A stretch of DNA of 64,000 nt from Candidatus Regiella endosymbiont of Tuberolachnus salignus (GCF_964020115.1 NZ_OZ026542.1:1550001-1614000); one strand, 5' to 3'. Counted from the first letter of the stretch, positions 1 through 12,172 are shown. Notes: generated by a model not told the origin, from the sequence alone. Numbers and translations are program-made.

Positions 1-3000
1 TTCGTGATCCCCAGTAAATCGCGTGTAAAGGTTGCTTCAGTTTTATCTTCCGCTACTAATTTACGATTGGCGATTTTCACCCGTGATATTTCTGCTTGCT
101 CACCGGCTAAGAAGTCAGCTCCTCCCGCGTTAACAATCGTGCCTTTACGCAACATCTGACGAACGATAACTTCAATATGTTTATCGTTAATCTTTACTCC
201 CTGCAGGCGGTACACTTCTTGCACTTCGTTAGTAATATAACGTGTCACCGCATGAACACCCCGTAGGCGTAAGATATCGTGTGGAGATTCTGGGCCATCA
301 GAAAGCACATCACCACGTTCTACCATTTCACCTTCGAATACGTTGAGCTGACGCCATTTTGGAATCATCTCTTCATAAGCATCACTACCATCTAACGGTG
401 AAATGACCAAACGACGCTTGCCTTTAGTTTCTTTACCAAATGAGATAATTCCACTGTGTTCAGCCAAAATTGCCGGCTCTTTGGGACGACGGGCTTCAAA
501 CAGATCAGCCACGCGGGGTAACCCACCGGTGATATCTTTGGTACCACTAGATTCTTGAGGAATACGCGCCAAGGTATCACCGACACCAATTTCAACTTCA
601 TCCTTCAATTGCACAATAGCCTTACCTGGCAAGAAGTATTGAGCAGGCATATCGGTACCTGGTATCAATACCTCATTACCTTTAGCATCCACAATTTTTA
701 ATGCTGGGCGCAAGTCTTTACCGCTACCGGTACGTTCTGCACTGTCGAGGACGACTAAAGAAGATAAACCGGTTAAATCATCAGTTTGACGGGTAATCGT
801 CTGGCTATCAATCATGTCAGAGAAGCGAATAAAACCGGCCACTTCAGTGATAACGGGCATAATATGTGGATCCCAGTTAGCTACCGTCTCACCGGTATTA
901 ACTTCTGCTCCGTCTCCTTTCGCCATTATCGCACCATACGGAATTTTATAGCTTTCCTTAGTACGACCAAATTCATCAATCAATTTCAATTCAGTATTAC
1001 GTGAAGTGATAACACATTTACCCGCACTGTTGATAACAAATTTAGCGTTGCTCAGTCTCAACTTGCCTTTGCTATTTACTGTAATACTGGACTCTGCCGC
1101 GGCTCTGGATGCCGCACCACCAATGTGGAAAGTTCTCATCGTGAGCTGTGTACCAGGCTCACCAATAGATTGTGCTGCAATAACGCCGACAGCTTCACCT
1201 TTGTTGATGATATGACCTCGTGCCAAGTCACGACCATAACAATTCGCACAGATCCCAAAATCGGTTTCACAATTCACTACTGAACGTACTTTTACCGTGT
1301 CAACCGAATTCTCTTCTAACAGATCACAACATTTTTCACTCAGTAACGAATTACGGGGCACCAAAATGTCAGCGCTACCTGGCCTAACAATATCTTCCGC
1401 TGTTACGCGACCCAAGACACGTTCACGCAATGCTTCTTTTACATTTCCTCCCTCAATAACGGGCGTCATCACGAGACCATCATTGGTACCACAATCATCT
1501 TCAGTAACAACTAAATCCTGTGCCACATCAACTAACCGACGTGTTAAATAACCGGAGTTAGCCGTTTTCAATGCGGTATCAGCTAAACCTTTACGTGCAC
1601 CATGGGTCGAGATGAAATACTGAAGAACATTCAATCCTTCGCGGAAGTTAGCGGTAATGGGTGTTTCAATGATCGAACCATCAGGTTTCGCCATCAAGCC
1701 ACGCATACCCGCCAATTGACGAATTTGCGCAGGGGATCCACGAGCACCAGAGTCCGCCATCATAAAGATACTATTGAAAGAAACTTGCTGTTCCTCTTTT
1801 CCATTACAGTCAATAGCATTTTCAACAGACAGATTCTTCATCATCGCTTTAGCAACCCGTTCGTTAGCCGCTGCCCAGATATCGATCACTTTGTTGTAAC
1901 GTTCTCCAGCGGTAACCAGGCCAGATTTGAATTGTTCCTGGATCTCAGCAACTTCAGTTTCTGCCTCTGTAATAATCTCTATTTTTTCCTTAGGGATCAC
2001 CATATCATCAATGCCGACTGACATGCCCGAACGAGCAGCATAAGTAAAACCGGTATACATAATTTGGTCAGCAAAAATCACCGTCGGTTTGAGTCCTAAT
2101 ATGCGGTAACAGGTATTCAGCATCTTAGAAATGGCTTTTTTACCCAGGGTTTGATTAACGACAGAGTAAGGCAGTCCTTTCGGCACAATCATCCATAAAA
2201 TGGCACGACCAATGGTAGTATCGACGATACTGGTTTGACTAATTTTTTCGCCTTCAATATTACATATCTCTTCAGAGATACGGACTTTCACCCGCGCATG
2301 CAGTGAAGCTAAACCCATGCGGTAAACCCGTTCTGCTTCTTTCGGTCCCGTCAACACCATGCCTTCGCCTTTGGCGTTAACACAGTCACGCGTCATGTAA
2401 TAAAGTCCCAACACCACATCCTGGGAAGGTACGATAATAGGCTCGCCGTTCGCCGGGGAGAGGATGTTATTAGTCGACATCATCAACGCACGCGCTTCTA
2501 ACTGAGCTTCCAGTGTTAAAGGTACGTGCACTGCCATCTGATCACCATCGAAGTCAGCATTATAGGCAGCACAAACCAATGGATGTAGTTGAATCGCTTT
2601 ACCTTCAATCAACACCGGTTCAAACGCTTGAATACCTAAACGGTGCAAAGTGGGCGCACGGTTCAATAGCACCGGATGTTCACGGATAACCTCATCCAAA
2701 ATATCCCATACCACAGCCTCTTCACGTTCAACCATCTTTTTAGCCGCTTTGATGGTTGTCGCCAGCCCTTTCAATTCTAACTTGCCATAAATAAAGGGTT
2801 TGAACAGCTCCAGTGCCATTTTTTTAGGTAAACCACATTGATGCAGACGCAAACCGGGACCGACAGTGATAACCGAACGTCCTGAATAATCGACACGTTT
2901 ACCCAGTAAGTTTTGCCGAAAACGACCTTGTTTTCCTTTGATCATATCCGCTAAAGACTTCAACGGACGCTTATTAGAGCCGGTAATCGCACGGCCACGA

Positions 3001-3935
3001 CGCCCATTATCCAGCAAAGCATCCACCGCTTCTTGCAGCATGCGTTTTTCATTACGTACGATAATATCAGGGGCAGCCAGATCCAACAGACGCTTTAGTC
3101 GATTATTACGGTTAATAACACGGCGATATAAATCGTTCAAATCAGAAGTGGCAAAACGCCCACCATCTAACGGAACTAATGGCCGTAAATCAGGGGGTAA
3201 TACCGGTAATACAGTTAAAATCATCCACTCTGGTTTGTTGCCAGATTGAATAAACGCTTCTAATAGTTTGATACGCTTGGTTAATTTTTTACGCTTGGTT
3301 TCAGAATTAGTTTCATTTAATTCTTCACGTTGCAATTCACATTCAACGTTGAGATCCATATTTTTTAATAGCGCTTGAATGGCTTCCGCGCCCATTTTCG
3401 CATCGAACTCATCACCAAATTCTTCTAACGCATCAAGATACTGTTCCTCGGTCAGGATTTGACGACGTTCTAAGTTAGTCATTCCACCTTCAACCACGAC
3501 GTAAGATTCGAAGTAAAGCACACGTTCGATATCACGTAATGGCATATCGAGTAATAAACCGATACGCGAGGGAAGCGATTTTAAGAACCAAATATGTGCG
3601 GTAGGCGAAGCCAGCTCAATATGCCCCATACGATCACGTCGTACTTTGGTTTGAGTCACTTCAACGCCGCATTTCTCACAGATAACACCACGATGTTTTA
3701 AACGCTTATATTTGCCACACAGGCACTCGTAATCCTTTACTGGACCAAAGATACGGGCACAAAAGAGACCGTCGCGCTCTGGTTTAAAGGTACGATAATT
3801 GATGGTTTCTGGTTTTTTTACTTCACCGAACGACCATGAGCGGATCATATCTGGCGAAGCCAGAGCAATTTTTATTGCATTAAACTCATCGTTGTTCTTT
3901 GTTTGTGCTTTTAGAAATTTTAATAAATCTTTCAC
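1..3935 (-). CDS. rpoC: RNA polymerase subunit beta' (3' end outside window)
   Basis: Largest subunit of the RNA polymerase core; it carries the catalytic Mg-binding loop. The frame reads leftward from a GTG codon at 3935 (protein begins [12 protein letters not shown], almost as in E. coli), preceded by an AGGAG ribosome site. The zinc-ribbon cysteines ([24 protein letters not shown]) are encoded near 3650-3720, and the invariant [12 protein letters not shown] loop near 2520-2570. About 1311 codons are present; the E. coli protein has 1407, so roughly 95 C-terminal codons lie outside. It follows rpoB after a 165-bp spacer, as in other enterobacteria. No stop or frameshift was seen in the parts read. 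Confidence 0.97.
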   Translation of the reverse strand, partial: MKDLLKFLKAQTKNNDEFNAIKIALASPDMIRSWSFGEVKKPETINYRTFKPERDGLFCARIFGPVKDYECLCGKYKRLKHRGVICEKCGVEVTQTKVRRDRMGHIELASPTAHIWFLKSLPSRIGLLLDMPLRDIERVLYFESYVVVEGGMTNLERRQILTEEQYLDALEEFGDEFDAKMGAEAIQALLKNMDLNVECELQREELNETNSETKRKKLTKRIKLLEAFIQSGNKPEWMILTVLPVLPPDLRPLVPLDGGRFATSDLNDLYRRVINRNNRLKRLLDLAAPDIIVRNEKRMLQEAVDALLDNGRRGRAITGSNKRPLKSLADMIKGKQGRFRQNLLGKRVDYSGRSVITVGPGLRLHQCGLPKKMALELFKPFIYGKLELKGLATTIKAAKKMVEREEAVVWDILDEVIREHPVLLNRAPTLHRLGIQAFEPVLIEGKAIQLHPLVCAAYNADFDGDQMAVHVPLTLEAQLEARALMMSTNNILSPANGEPIIVPSQDVVLGLYYMTRDCVNAKGEGMVLTGPKEAERVYRMGLASLHARVKVRISEEICNIEGEKISQTSIVDTTIGRAILWMIVPKGLPYSVVNQTLGKKAISKMLNTCYRILGLKPTVIFADQIMYTGFTYAARSGMSVGIDDMVIPKEKIEIITEAETEVAEIQEQFKSGLVTAGERYNKVIDIWAAANERVAKAMMKNLSVENAIDCNGKEEQQVSFNSIFMMADSGARGSPAQIRQLAGMRGLMAKPDGSIIETPITANFREGLNVLQYFISTHGARKGLADTALKTANSGYLTRRLVDVAQDLVVTEDDCGTNDGLVMTPVIEGGNVKEALRERVLGRVTAEDIVRPGSADILVPRNSLLSEKCCDLLEENSVDTVKVRSVVNCETDFGICANCYGRDLARGHIINKGEAVGVIAAQSIGEPGTQLTMRTFHIGGAASRAAAESSITVNSKGKLRLSNAKFVINSAGKCVITSRNTELKLIDEFGRTKESYKIPYGAIMAKGDGAEVNTGETVANWDPHIMPVITEVAGFIRFSDMIDSQTITRQTDDLTGLSSLVVLDSAERTGSGKDLRPALKIVDAKGNEVLIPGTDMPAQYFLPGKAIVQLKDEVEIGVGDTLARIPQESSGTKDITGGLPRVADLFEARRPKEPAILAEHSGIISFGKETKGKRRLVISPLDGSDAYEEMIPKWRQLNVFEGEMVERGDVLSDGPESPHDILRLRGVHAVTRYITNEVQEVYRLQGVKINDKHIEVIVRQMLRKGTIVNAGGADFLAGEQAEISRVKIANRKLVAEDKTEATFTRDLLGIT

Positions 3936-4100
3936 GGATTGGCTCCTGTCGGAGTTAGAGCTATTGAGTACCTAAACCTAAGTTTAAATACACCGGTGAG
4001 CAGTGCGAACATGACAGATTTTTGGTTTTATACCGGGTATACAACTCCTCATTTTATAGTAGAGGAGCAAGATTCCAAAAAACTGTCATCTGGAAAAAAC

Positions 4101-7100
4101 TTATTCTTCTTCCAGCTCAATATTGATACCCAGCGAGCGAATTTCTTTCAATAGTACGTTGAAAGATTCTGGCATGCCTGGCTCCATACGGTGATCACCA
4201 TCCACAATGTTTTTATACATTTTGGTACGGCCGTTGACATCATCAGATTTGACAGTCAACATTTCCTGCAACGTATAGCCGGCACCGTAGGCTTCCAATG
4301 CCCACACTTCCATTTCACCGAAACGCTGCCCACCGAACTGAGCCTTACCCCCCAGAGGTTGTTGAGTAACTAGACTGTAAGAACCAGTAGAACGGGCGTG
4401 CATTTTATCATCGACCAAATGATTCAATTTAAGCATATACATATAACCAACCGTTACCGGACGCTCAAATTGCTCACCGGTTCGGCCATCAAATAAAGTG
4501 ATTTGACCTGAAGCTGGTAAGCCTGCTAGTTTTAATAGTTCTTTTATTTCTATCTCTTTTGCACCGTCAAAGACCGGTGAAGCGATGGGCATTCCTTTTT
4601 TCAAATTTTCGGCTAAATTTAACACTTCGTCATCAGAGAAAGTACTCAAATCTACCTTCTGACAAACATTATCTCCGAGATCATAAGCCTTCTGTATAAA
4701 CTCGCGTAATTTAGTCACTTTTTCGTGTTTTCTCAGCATGGCATTGATCTTTTCACCAATGCCCTTCGCCGCCATCCCTAAATGGGTTTCCAAAATTTGA
4801 CCGATGTTCATACGCGATGGAACACCCAAAGGATTAAGCACAATATCTACTGGCGTGCCATATTCATCATAAGGCATATCCTCGATTGGATTAATTTTCG
4901 AAATTACCCCTTTATTACCATGACGACCGGCCATTTTATCGCCAGGTTGGATCTGACGTTTAACCGCCAGATAAACTTTAACGATTTTGAGCACACCAGG
5001 TGCAAGATCATCACCTTGGATTATTTTACGCCGCTTACCTTCCAATTTCTTTTCGAATTCTGATTTCAGTTCCTCGCACTGTTCAGCTAACTGCTCCAAT
5101 TGATATTGTTTTTCTTCATCAGACAAATAAAGCCCTAACCAGCGCTCAGAAGGCAATTTATCCAATTTTTCAGAATCTATACCACCAGCAACCAATACCG
5201 CGCGGATACGAGCGAGCAACCCTGCTTCCAAAATTTTCAATTCTTCTTTTAAATCTTGTTTCGCTTGCTGGAGTTGCATTCTTTCAATATCTAGTGCACG
5301 TTTATCTTTCTCTACACCATCACGAGTAAAAACTTGCACGTCAATAACCGTACCAGAAACACCGTTCGGTACTCGCAGAGAAGAATCTTTCACATCAGAA
5401 GCTTTCTCACCGAAAATTGCACGCAACAATTTTTCTTCCGGTGTCAGTTGGGTTTCACCTTTTGGTGTTACTTTACCCACCAAAATGTCACCACTAGTCA
5501 CTTCTGCACCAATGTAGACAATACCGGATTCGTCTAATTTCGAAAGAGCAGCTTCCCCCACATTGGGTATATCAGCAGTGATTTCTTCAGATCCTAACTT
5601 AGTATCACGCGATACACAGGCTAATTCTTGAATATGAATAGTAGTAAAGCGATCTTCTTGCACTACGCGTTCAGAGACCAAAATAGAGTCTTCGAAGTTG
5701 TAACCATTCCAAGGCATGAAAGCAACACGCATATTCTGCCCTAATGCCAATTCACCCAGATCAGTAGAAGGACCATCTGCCAACACATCACCGCGTTCAA
5801 TGGAATCGTTTAAATTCACACAAGGCATTTGATTAATGCAAGTATTTTGGTTAGAACGGGTATATTTAGTCAGGTTATAAATATCAATACCCGCTTCGTC
5901 CGACTTCATTTCTTTTTCGTTCACTTTAATCACGATACGTGAGGCATCAACATACTGAATCGTACCACCACGTCTAGCGACAGAAGTAACCCCTGAATCT
6001 ACTGCCACCGCACGCTCCATCCCGGTACCGACCAATGGTTTCTCAGCCCGAAGAGTAGGCACCGCTTGGCGTTGCATGTTAGCACCCATTAAGGCGCGGT
6101 TAGCATCATCATGTTCCAGGAAGGGAATCAATGAAGCACCAACAGAAACCACCTGTTGAGTAGAAACATCCATATAATCAATCTGTTCGCTGCTAAACAA
6201 GCTGGATTCATCTTTATTACGACAGGTGATCAAATCATCTATAAAACAATTTTTTTCATCTAAATTAGAATTCGCCTGAGCGATAACGTAGTTGCCTTCT
6301 TCGATGGCAGACAGATAACGAATTTCATTGGTTACCACACCACCTTGTACACAACGATAAGGCGTTTCCAAAAAACCATATTCGTTCGTCCGTGCATACA
6401 CCGATAAGGAGTTAATCAGACCAATGTTTGGGCCTTCCGGTGTTTCAACAGGGCAGACACGACCATAATGCGTGGGGTGTACATCTCGCACTTCAAAACC
6501 AGCACGTTCACGTGTCAAACCACCGGAACCTAATGCCGAAATGCGGCGCTTATGTGTAATCTCAGAAAGTGGGTTGTTTTGATCCATAAATTGGGAAAGC
6601 TGGCTGGAGCCGAAAAACTCCTTTACCGCGGCTGAAATCGGCTTAGCGTTGATCATATCCTGTGGCATCAGTGTTTCAAGATCGCCCAGTGAAAGACGTT
6701 CTTTAACTGCCCGCTCAACGCGCACCAAACCGACACGGAATTGGTTTTCAGCCATTTCACCTACGGAGCGAATACGGCGGTTACCCAAGTGATCGATATC
6801 ATCCACCTCACCTTTACCGTTACGAATATCAATCAGCTTTTTCATCACATCAATGATGTCTTCTTTGCTCAAGATACCCGATCCTTCGATCTCAACACGT
6901 GACAATGAACGATTGAATTTCATTCTACCCACAGTCGACAAATCATAACGATCTTCAGAAAAAAACAAATTCTCAAATAAATTTTCTGCCGCATCACGAG
7001 TAGGTGGTTCACCAGGGCGCATCATTCGATAAATTTCAACCAAAGCACCCAGGCGATCATTGGTTGGGTCAACACGCAGGGTTTCAGAAATGTAAGCCCC

Positions 7101-8129
7101 GTGATCCAGACCATTGGTAAATAGCGTTTCGACGCATTTATAGCCAGACTTACTTAATTTTGCCAGTAAATCCAGTGACAATTCGGTATTGACAGCACAA
7201 ATCACTTCACCTGTACTGGTATCAATATAATCCTTTGCCACTACCTTACCGACAATATATTCGACCGGGACTTCTATACTATTAACGTTATCTTTTTCTA
7301 GCTGATGAATATGACGCGCGGTAATACGCCGTCCTTTCTCAACATAAATCTTATCATTGGCTTTAATATCAAAAGAAGCGGTTTCACCACGTAAACGCTC
7401 CGGTATCAACGCCATTTGTAGCTTACTATCACAAATTTCAAACACGACTTTTTCAAAAAACAGATCCAAAATCTGTTCAGGCGTATAACTTAACGCTCGC
7501 AGCATAATAGTCGCAGGCAATTTACGCCGACGATCAATACGAACAAACAAATTATCTTTCGGATCAAATTCGAAATCTAACCATGAGCCGCGGTAAGGGA
7601 TAATGCGTGCGTTATACAACACTTTGCCTGATGAATGCGTTTTACCCTTATCACTATCAAAAAATACACCGGGACTGCGGTGCAGCTGAGAAACGATAAC
7701 CCTCTCAGTACCATTAATAACAAAAGTACCATTTTCAGTCATCAATGGGATTTCACCCATATAGACTTCTTGTTCTTTAATATCTTTAACCGTACCTTCA
7801 GGTGCTTCCCGTTCATAAATGACCAAACGCAATTTAACGCGTAGTGGTGCAGAATAAGTCACACCACGAATCTGACATTCTTTAACGTCAAAAACCGGTT
7901 CACCAAGGCGGTAACTAACATATTGTAATTCTGAATTGCCATTGTAGCTTTGGATCGGAAAAACAGAACGGAAAGCCGCTTCCAGACCTTGCTGCCCTTC
8001 TAGATCTTGCTCGATAAATTTTTGAAATGAATCCAGTTGGATGGAAAGAAGATAAGGTATGTCCAGTACTTGTGGACGTTTACCAAAGTCTTTACGAATA
8101 CGTTTTTTCTCGGTATAGGAATAAACCAT
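4101..8129 (-). CDS. rpoB: RNA polymerase subunit beta
   Basis: Second-largest subunit of core RNA polymerase and target of rifampicin. At 1342 residues it has exactly the E. coli length, begins [19 protein letters not shown] and ends NIELEEE. The rifampicin region reads [18 protein letters not shown] then [15 protein letters not shown]; the residue equivalent to E. coli Pro535 is Ser here, while the classical resistance positions (513, 516, 526, 531) keep their usual residues. It is co-oriented with rpoC downstream and with the rplKAJL genes upstream, but is separated from rplL by almost 1 kb of repeat-rich DNA, longer than the roughly 300 bp of E. coli. Confidence 0.98.
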   Translation of the reverse strand: MVYSYTEKKRIRKDFGKRPQVLDIPYLLSIQLDSFQKFIEQDLEGQQGLEAAFRSVFPIQSYNGNSELQYVSYRLGEPVFDVKECQIRGVTYSAPLRVKLRLVIYEREAPEGTVKDIKEQEVYMGEIPLMTENGTFVINGTERVIVSQLHRSPGVFFDSDKGKTHSSGKVLYNARIIPYRGSWLDFEFDPKDNLFVRIDRRRKLPATIMLRALSYTPEQILDLFFEKVVFEICDSKLQMALIPERLRGETASFDIKANDKIYVEKGRRITARHIHQLEKDNVNSIEVPVEYIVGKVVAKDYIDTSTGEVICAVNTELSLDLLAKLSKSGYKCVETLFTNGLDHGAYISETLRVDPTNDRLGALVEIYRMMRPGEPPTRDAAENLFENLFFSEDRYDLSTVGRMKFNRSLSRVEIEGSGILSKEDIIDVMKKLIDIRNGKGEVDDIDHLGNRRIRSVGEMAENQFRVGLVRVERAVKERLSLGDLETLMPQDMINAKPISAAVKEFFGSSQLSQFMDQNNPLSEITHKRRISALGSGGLTRERAGFEVRDVHPTHYGRVCPVETPEGPNIGLINSLSVYARTNEYGFLETPYRCVQGGVVTNEIRYLSAIEEGNYVIAQANSNLDEKNCFIDDLITCRNKDESSLFSSEQIDYMDVSTQQVVSVGASLIPFLEHDDANRALMGANMQRQAVPTLRAEKPLVGTGMERAVAVDSGVTSVARRGGTIQYVDASRIVIKVNEKEMKSDEAGIDIYNLTKYTRSNQNTCINQMPCVNLNDSIERGDVLADGPSTDLGELALGQNMRVAFMPWNGYNFEDSILVSERVVQEDRFTTIHIQELACVSRDTKLGSEEITADIPNVGEAALSKLDESGIVYIGAEVTSGDILVGKVTPKGETQLTPEEKLLRAIFGEKASDVKDSSLRVPNGVSGTVIDVQVFTRDGVEKDKRALDIERMQLQQAKQDLKEELKILEAGLLARIRAVLVAGGIDSEKLDKLPSERWLGLYLSDEEKQYQLEQLAEQCEELKSEFEKKLEGKRRKIIQGDDLAPGVLKIVKVYLAVKRQIQPGDKMAGRHGNKGVISKINPIEDMPYDEYGTPVDIVLNPLGVPSRMNIGQILETHLGMAAKGIGEKINAMLRKHEKVTKLREFIQKAYDLGDNVCQKVDLSTFSDDEVLNLAENLKKGMPIASPVFDGAKEIEIKELLKLAGLPASGQITLFDGRTGEQFERPVTVGYMYMLKLNHLVDDKMHARSTGSYSLVTQQPLGGKAQFGGQRFGEMEVWALEAYGAGYTLQEMLTVKSDDVNGRTKMYKNIVDGDHRMEPGMPESFNVLLKEIRSLGINIELEEE

Positions 8130-8246
8130 AGGGTTCCTCAGCTAGCTGTCGTAGTGACCCACACTGTACTAAAGAGTACATGTAACGCCATTTATTTCGA
8201 TTGGTTTTCCAATCTTTTTTTCTATCCACTATTACGACTTGTAGTA

Positions 8247-8320
8247 TGTGACTACTCCCCACCCTATTGGGTGAGGCTTCCCATTTCACAGGCCGCCGCT
8301 TGTGCATAACAAGTCTTATG
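8247..8320 (-). mobile_element. Right-end remnant of an IS200/IS605-type element
   Basis: On the minus strand this stretch ends with GGAAGCCTCACCCAATAGGG followed by TGGGGAGTAGTCAC, a short hairpin like the right ends of IS200/IS605 elements that carry tnpB. A close relative lies at 58541-58615 and a longer one at 60530-60790. No transposase reading frame remains. The family assignment rests on remembered end sequences and is tentative. Confidence 0.45.
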
Positions 8321-8407
8321 CTAGCCTCCATGGGCAAAAACGACGAGACCCGCCGCCTGTAATTCAAATAGGCCTTGCTACTTGAAAGCCCTTCGGGCTT
8401 TTCGCCT

Positions 8408-8580
8408 TATACCCTTCGCCTTTCAAGTTACGGCGGCGTTGGCAGCGATCACTCATCTCAGTCATGTACCTATTCGATTGACTGCCGCCTTGCCGTAACT
8501 CGAAATTCATTGAGTATACACTCATCGGTCTCATGCCCTGGCCGCCTAGTAGCAACTTGAAGGACTGTGGTCGGTATATA
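8408..8580 (+). repeat. Composite palindromic repeat: family B joined to the right arm of family A
   Basis: Positions 8408-8518 are a family B copy (starts tatacccttcgcctttcaag, then ttacggcggcgttggcagcg; ends cgaaattcattgagtata). Positions 8519-8580 continue as the right half of family A (ctcatcggtctcatgccctgg, then caacttgaaggactgtgg). The same B-to-A join recurs in inverted orientation at 37686-37868, so it is a defined composite rather than a chance neighbour. It lies in the rplL-rpoB spacer. Confidence 0.8.
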
Positions 8581-8621
8581 TCCTTGCCCGTATTGAGCTA
8601 GAGTTTACGGCGAATTTTGCT

Positions 8622-8773
8622 AAGAGCCTATTCGAAATCTTCTTTAGCCACTCTCAATCGATGAAAAAATAAGTTAAATGGCGCGATTATACATATCATA
8701 TAAAGTAGAATCGGCAGTTTGACGCATTTTTGATGAAATAACCAGCGAGCACAAAAGATTCCGAATAGGCTCT
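8622..8773 (+). repeat. Family C repeat with short inverted ends
   Basis: Begins agagcctattcgaaatct and ends agattccgaataggctct, an imperfect inverted pair of about 18 bp. The ends match the other family C copies (11772, 12025, 58613); the interior here differs. It lies between rplL and rpoB. Confidence 0.75.
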
Positions 8774-8911
8774 AAACACCGCTCATTTTATTTTTTCTAC
8801 CACTCTTAAATCATTTCATTGCGTTCTCTACACCGAGCTACCCGAGTGGGTCGTAGCTGAGAACCCAGTATATTAAGTCGTCGATAAAAAATAGGGATAA
8901 AATGTAGAACA

Positions 8912-9014
8912 TAGCCAAACCAGTTTAATTTGATTCTGCGTTGTTGTCGCTTGCCGTACTATTTGTACTGTCTGTGCTCCTCCGCCTTGAATCAAATTAA
9001 ACTGATTCGGCTAT
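8912..9014. repeat. Family E inverted repeat
   Basis: Outer arms tagccaaaccagtttaattt and aaattaaactgattcggcta are near-perfect inverted repeats around a GC-richer core. A shortened copy with the same arms and part of the core (ggaggagcacag) is at 57161-57224. It lies in the rplL-rpoB spacer just downstream of the putative attenuator. Confidence 0.7.
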
Positions 9015-9050
9015 AAACAGTGTGGCATGTTACTAACGTCTTAATAGCGC

Positions 9051-9088
9051 AAAAAAGCCGATGACCCACGAGTCACCAGCCATCAGCC
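9051..9088 (-). terminator. Hairpin with T-run after rplL (probable rplL-rpoB attenuator)
   Basis: Read on the minus strand: GGCTGATGG, a loop, then CATCGGC followed by six T. All eight base pairs of the stem can form if G-U is allowed. It lies 33 bp past the rplL stop and upstream of rpoB. In E. coli a partial terminator at this position lowers rpoBC transcription relative to the ribosomal protein genes; the same role here is inference. Confidence 0.7.
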
Positions 9089-9120
9089 TATAAAATCAAA
9101 CTGCAAGTCGAAAACCTGAC

Positions 9121-9489
9121 TTATTTAAGCTCACAAGTAGCACCTGCCTCTTCAAGAGTTTTCTTCAGCGCGTCAGCCTCGTCTTTACTAATGCTTTCTT
9201 TCACCGCTTTTGGAGCAGCTTCTACTAAATCTTTCGCTTCTTTTAAGCCTAAACCAGTCACTCCACGTACCGCTTTAATAACTTGGATTTTATTGACGCC
9301 AACAGTTATCAAAATAACATCAAATTCAGTTTTCTCTTCCACAACTGCCGCCGTCGTTGCAGGACCCGCTGCAACAGCGGCCGCAGCAGAAACGCCAAAT
9401 TTTTCTTCCATATCCGCAATCAACTCGACGACTTCCATTACAGTCAGAGCTGCAACGCCTTCCAAAATTTGTTCTTTAGTAATAGACAT
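9121..9489 (-). CDS. rplL: 50S ribosomal protein L7/L12
   Basis: Stalk protein that recruits translation factors to the ribosome. It has 122 residues (E. coli 121), with an N-terminal dimerisation segment [20 protein letters not shown], an Ala-rich hinge at about residues 33-52, and the C-terminal factor-binding domain containing [20 protein letters not shown]. The C-terminus ends in ATCELK, with a cysteine where E. coli has valine. It follows rplJ, separated by a family A palindromic repeat that fills most of the spacer. Confidence 0.97.
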   Translation of the reverse strand: MSITKEQILEGVAALTVMEVVELIADMEEKFGVSAAAAVAAGPATTAAVVEEKTEFDVILITVGVNKIQVIKAVRGVTGLGLKEAKDLVEAAPKAVKESISKDEADALKKTLEEAGATCELK

Positions 9490-9519
9490 AACAAGTGTTC
9501 CTAAAATCCAAAAATAGTT

Positions 9520-9644
9520 TATACCCTTCGCCTTTGAAGCTGCCGCGTTGTTAGCTGCGAGCCCTCGCCCGCATCACGTAGTTGTCTACGCTCATCGGGT
9601 CTCACACCCTGGCAGCCGAAGGCAACTTCAAGGGTTGTGGGTAT
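9520..9644 (+). repeat. Family A palindromic repeat (rplJ-rplL spacer)
   Basis: About 125 bp, opening tatacccttcgcctttgaag and closing cttcaagggttgtgggtata, with a central segment shared with copies at 23747, 34036, 60319 and, inverted, 62233. It fills the spacer between rplJ and rplL, two genes whose messages are normally cotranscribed, so it should be part of that transcript. Confidence 0.85.
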
Positions 9645-9676
9645 ATACGTTAAATAAGCCGTTAAAGAAAAAACGA

Positions 9677-10180
9677 TTAAGCCGCTTTCTCTTCTCTCTG
9701 ATCACGCAGCGCAGCGAGAGTACGCACCAATTTGCCAGCAGAGGCTTCTTTCATGGTTGCCATCAGGCGTGCAATCGCCTCGCTGTAGGTTGGTAAAGTT
9801 GCCAGGCGATCAATTTGTACCCCTGGAATCAATTCACCTTCAAAAGCAGCAACTTTAACCTCAAATTTTGCATTCGCTTGCGCGAATTCTTTAAACAAAC
9901 GTGCTGCTGCGCCTGGATGTTCAGAAGAAAATGCAATTAAGGTTGGACCAACAAAGCTGTCTTTGAGACATTCAAACTCAGTATCTTCAACAACACGACG
10001 CATCAAAGTGTTACGGACAACACGCATATACACGCCCGCTTCACGAGCTGATTTACGCAGTTCAGTCATTTTATCTACAGTAACACCACGCGAATCGGCA
10101 ACAACAGCAGAAAGTGCATTCTTAGCTACTTCATTGATCTCAGCAACAATCGCTTTTTTGTCTTCAAGATTTAATGCCAT
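9677..10180 (-). CDS. rplJ: 50S ribosomal protein L10
   Basis: Anchors L7/L12 dimers to 23S rRNA and, with L12, autoregulates its own messenger. The start chosen at 10180 ([20 protein letters not shown]) gives 167 residues, near the E. coli 165. An AGGAG lies 10 bases upstream, while an in-frame extension to 10228 has no family match. The C-terminal helix ends [13 protein letters not shown]. It is separated from rplA by 432 bp, about the spacing seen in E. coli, where the regulatory leader lies. Confidence 0.96.
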   Translation of the reverse strand: MALNLEDKKAIVAEINEVAKNALSAVVADSRGVTVDKMTELRKSAREAGVYMRVVRNTLMRRVVEDTEFECLKDSFVGPTLIAFSSEHPGAAARLFKEFAQANAKFEVKVAAFEGELIPGVQIDRLATLPTYSEAIARLMATMKEASAGKLVRTLAALRDQREEKAA

Positions 10181-10229
10181 TAGCTTTTTGCTCCTAGGAT
10201 TAGCCAAGGAATATTCCCCGGAACTCACA

Positions 10230-10500
10230 TCACCCGAAAGCCACCGTCAAAATATTTTGCATTGCGTGCTCAATTTTCAAATGGCTCGTAGACTATTAAT
10301 TCACACCTAAATACAAATTAATAGACGGGCGTTTAAATACGGTGAGCAGAATCTAGCAAAAAGTATTCAGAATCTGTCACCGTCTACGCAGGAAAATTAA
10401 GTACTGCAAATACTTTTATCAGTACACCTGCGGTCTTCGACGGAGGTTTGAATATATCCAAACCCAACCGAAAAATTGGTTGCCTTAACTTATTCATCTC
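10230..10500 (-). promoter_or_regulatory. Probable L10 autoregulatory mRNA leader
   Basis: The rplA-rplJ spacer contains, on the minus strand, GTCGAAGACCGCAGGTG and, further on, GCGTAGACGGTGACAGA, segments I recall from the structured L10(L12)4-binding leader of enterobacterial rplJ. Spacing and position also match. The match is from memory; a covariance search with the L10 leader model would settle it and its exact ends. Confidence 0.6.
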
Positions 10501-10522
10501 TAAAAACCCACCCGATATCTTT

Positions 10523-10578
10523 TTTGAGCTCTTTTTAACAAAGTATCAGTGAGCACAAAAGACATCAAATAGGCTCTT
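10523..10578 (+). repeat. Partial family C repeat
   Basis: Right-hand part only: tttgagctctttttaacaaa, then gtatcagtgagcacaaaag and caaataggctctta, matching the right ends of other family C copies. It lies between the rplA stop and the rplJ leader. Confidence 0.6.
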
Positions 10579-10612
10579 AGAAACTGCCATTTTTAAATAC
10601 TTAAAACCACTT

Positions 10613-11308
10613 TTAACTAAACAAACTACTTTGGTCAATAGTAACGCCGGCACCCATAGTAGTGGATAGGCTGATTTTTTTGATATAAATACCCTTCGAT
10701 GAGGCAGGTTTAGCTTTTTTCAGCGCTACAACCAAAGATTCCAAGTTTTCCTTCAGTGCATTCGCTTCAAAGTTAACTTTACCAATAGTGCTGTGGATAA
10801 TCCCACCTTTATCGTTACGATAACGCACTTGACCAGCTTTAGCATTTTTCACGGCTTCTACAACATTAACAGTTACTGTACCTACTTTTGGGTTAGGCAT
10901 CAAACCACGCGGGCCTAAAATTTGTCCTAATTGACCCACAACACGCATAGCATCAGGAGAAGCGATAACCACATCAAAATTCATTTCGCCTTTTTTAATC
11001 TGATCAGCTAAATCTTCCATCCCTACCAGTTCAGCACCCGCTGCTTTTGCTGCTTCCGCATTGCCACCCTGGGCAAAAACGGCAACACGCACCGAACGCC
11101 CCGTACCATGAGGCAGAACAGTAGCGCCACGAACGTTTTGATCAGATTTACGTGCATCAATACCGAGATTAACCGAAATATCCACGCTTTCTACAAATTT
11201 GGCGGTAGCCAGTTCTTTTAAAAGAACAAGCGCTTCATTGATGTCATACTGTTTTTCTTTAACAACACTACTATGGATCAGTCGCATGCGTTTGGTTAGC
11301 TTAGTCAT
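10613..11308 (-). CDS. rplA: 50S ribosomal protein L1
   Basis: Forms the L1 stalk at the ribosomal E site and represses translation of the rplKA messenger. It has 231 residues (E. coli 234), begins [20 protein letters not shown], and carries the conserved [16 protein letters not shown] segment. The start lies 3 bp after the rplK stop, implying translational coupling. Confidence 0.97.
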   Translation of the reverse strand: MTKLTKRMRLIHSSVVKEKQYDINEALVLLKELATAKFVESVDISVNLGIDARKSDQNVRGATVLPHGTGRSVRVAVFAQGGNAEAAKAAGAELVGMEDLADQIKKGEMNFDVVIASPDAMRVVGQLGQILGPRGLMPNPKVGTVTVNVVEAVKNAKAGQVRYRNDKGGIIHSTIGKVNFEANALKENLESLVVALKKAKPASSKGIYIKKISLSTTMGAGVTIDQSSLFS

Positions 11309-11311
11309 TGG

Positions 11312-11740
11312 TTATTCCTCCACTACCAAGCCCATAGAACGGGCAGTACCTTCAATGGAACGCATCATGGCGTCGATATCATTCCCTGTCATATCTGGTT
11401 CTTTAGTTTCTGCGATTTCACGGATCTGAGCCTTAGTTATTGTTCCTACTTTTTCTAAATTCGGTTTACCGGAGCCAGATTTAATACCGGCGGCTTTTTT
11501 TAGCAACACTGAGGCGGGAGGTGTTTTAGTAACAAATGTGAAAGAGCGATCAGCATAAACAGTGATAACAACCGGGATAGGTAACCCCTTTTCAATATTA
11601 TCAGTCCTAGCGTTAAATGCTTTGCAAAACTCCATAATGTTAACACCTTGTTGACCCAAAGCGGGACCAACCGGGGGGCTTGGATTAGCCATGCCTGCAG
11701 CAACCTGCAGTTTGACGTAAGCTTGTACTTTTTTAGCCAT
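11312..11740 (-). CDS. rplK: 50S ribosomal protein L11
   Basis: Binds the GTPase-associated centre of 23S rRNA and is needed for RelA activation. It has 142 residues, the same as E. coli, with [20 protein letters not shown], the proline-rich [20 protein letters not shown] linker and the C-terminal RNA-binding domain ending RSMGLVVEE. Two family C repeats lie upstream, between it and nusG, where the rplK promoter is found in relatives. Confidence 0.97.
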   Translation of the reverse strand: MAKKVQAYVKLQVAAGMANPSPPVGPALGQQGVNIMEFCKAFNARTDNIEKGLPIPVVITVYADRSFTFVTKTPPASVLLKKAAGIKSGSGKPNLEKVGTITKAQIREIAETKEPDMTGNDIDAMMRSIEGTARSMGLVVEE

Positions 11741-11771
11741 TTATTATTCCTCAATTCGGGTAGTATCGCCT

Positions 11772-11914
11772 TAGAGCCTATTCGAAATCTCTTGCACTCA
11801 CTTATACTTTGTCAAAAAATGGCTCAAAATACTCATTTACGCTATGTAAACTGCACTTTTTCACCCATTTTTTCCTCGTCTGAGCTTCGTTAAATGAAGA
11901 CTTCAATTAGGCTC
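11772..11914 (+). repeat. Family C repeat (full copy)
   Basis: Starts gagcctattcgaaatctctt; the interior includes gctcaaaatactcatttacg and ctatgtaaactgcac; ends gaagacttcaattaggctc. This is one of the best preserved copies. It occupies the nusG-rplK spacer. Confidence 0.8.
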
Positions 11915-12024
11915 CTATTTTTGGGCTCCCCTGATTTTATACTTGTCGTGCTCTACTAAAAATAGACGCATCCAATGAAAGACAGAGAATACGACCCTAT
12001 ATCGCATACTTACTGTTCTTATTA

Positions 12025-12168
12025 TCCTTCTCGAAGTCTCTTTGGCTCACTGATATTTCGTCAAAAACGAGATCAAGATGCTCATTTACACTATGTAAAC
12101 TGCGATTTTTCGCCCATTTTTCACTCATCTGAGTATCGTTCAAAAAGATTCAGAGACAGATCCTTAAA
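12025..12168 (+). repeat. Family C repeat (diverged copy)
   Basis: Shares tttcgtcaaaaacgag, gctcatttacactatgtaa and ttttcactcatctgagtat with the copy at 11772, but both ends have drifted. It abuts the nusG stop at 12173. Confidence 0.7.
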
Positions 12169-12172
12169 GCAA

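Noticed and set aside
8092..8367. 91-codon minus-strand frame overlapping the rpoB start
   Set aside because: It is made of the rpoB 5' end in another frame plus the IS200/IS605-like remnant, and has no family resemblance.
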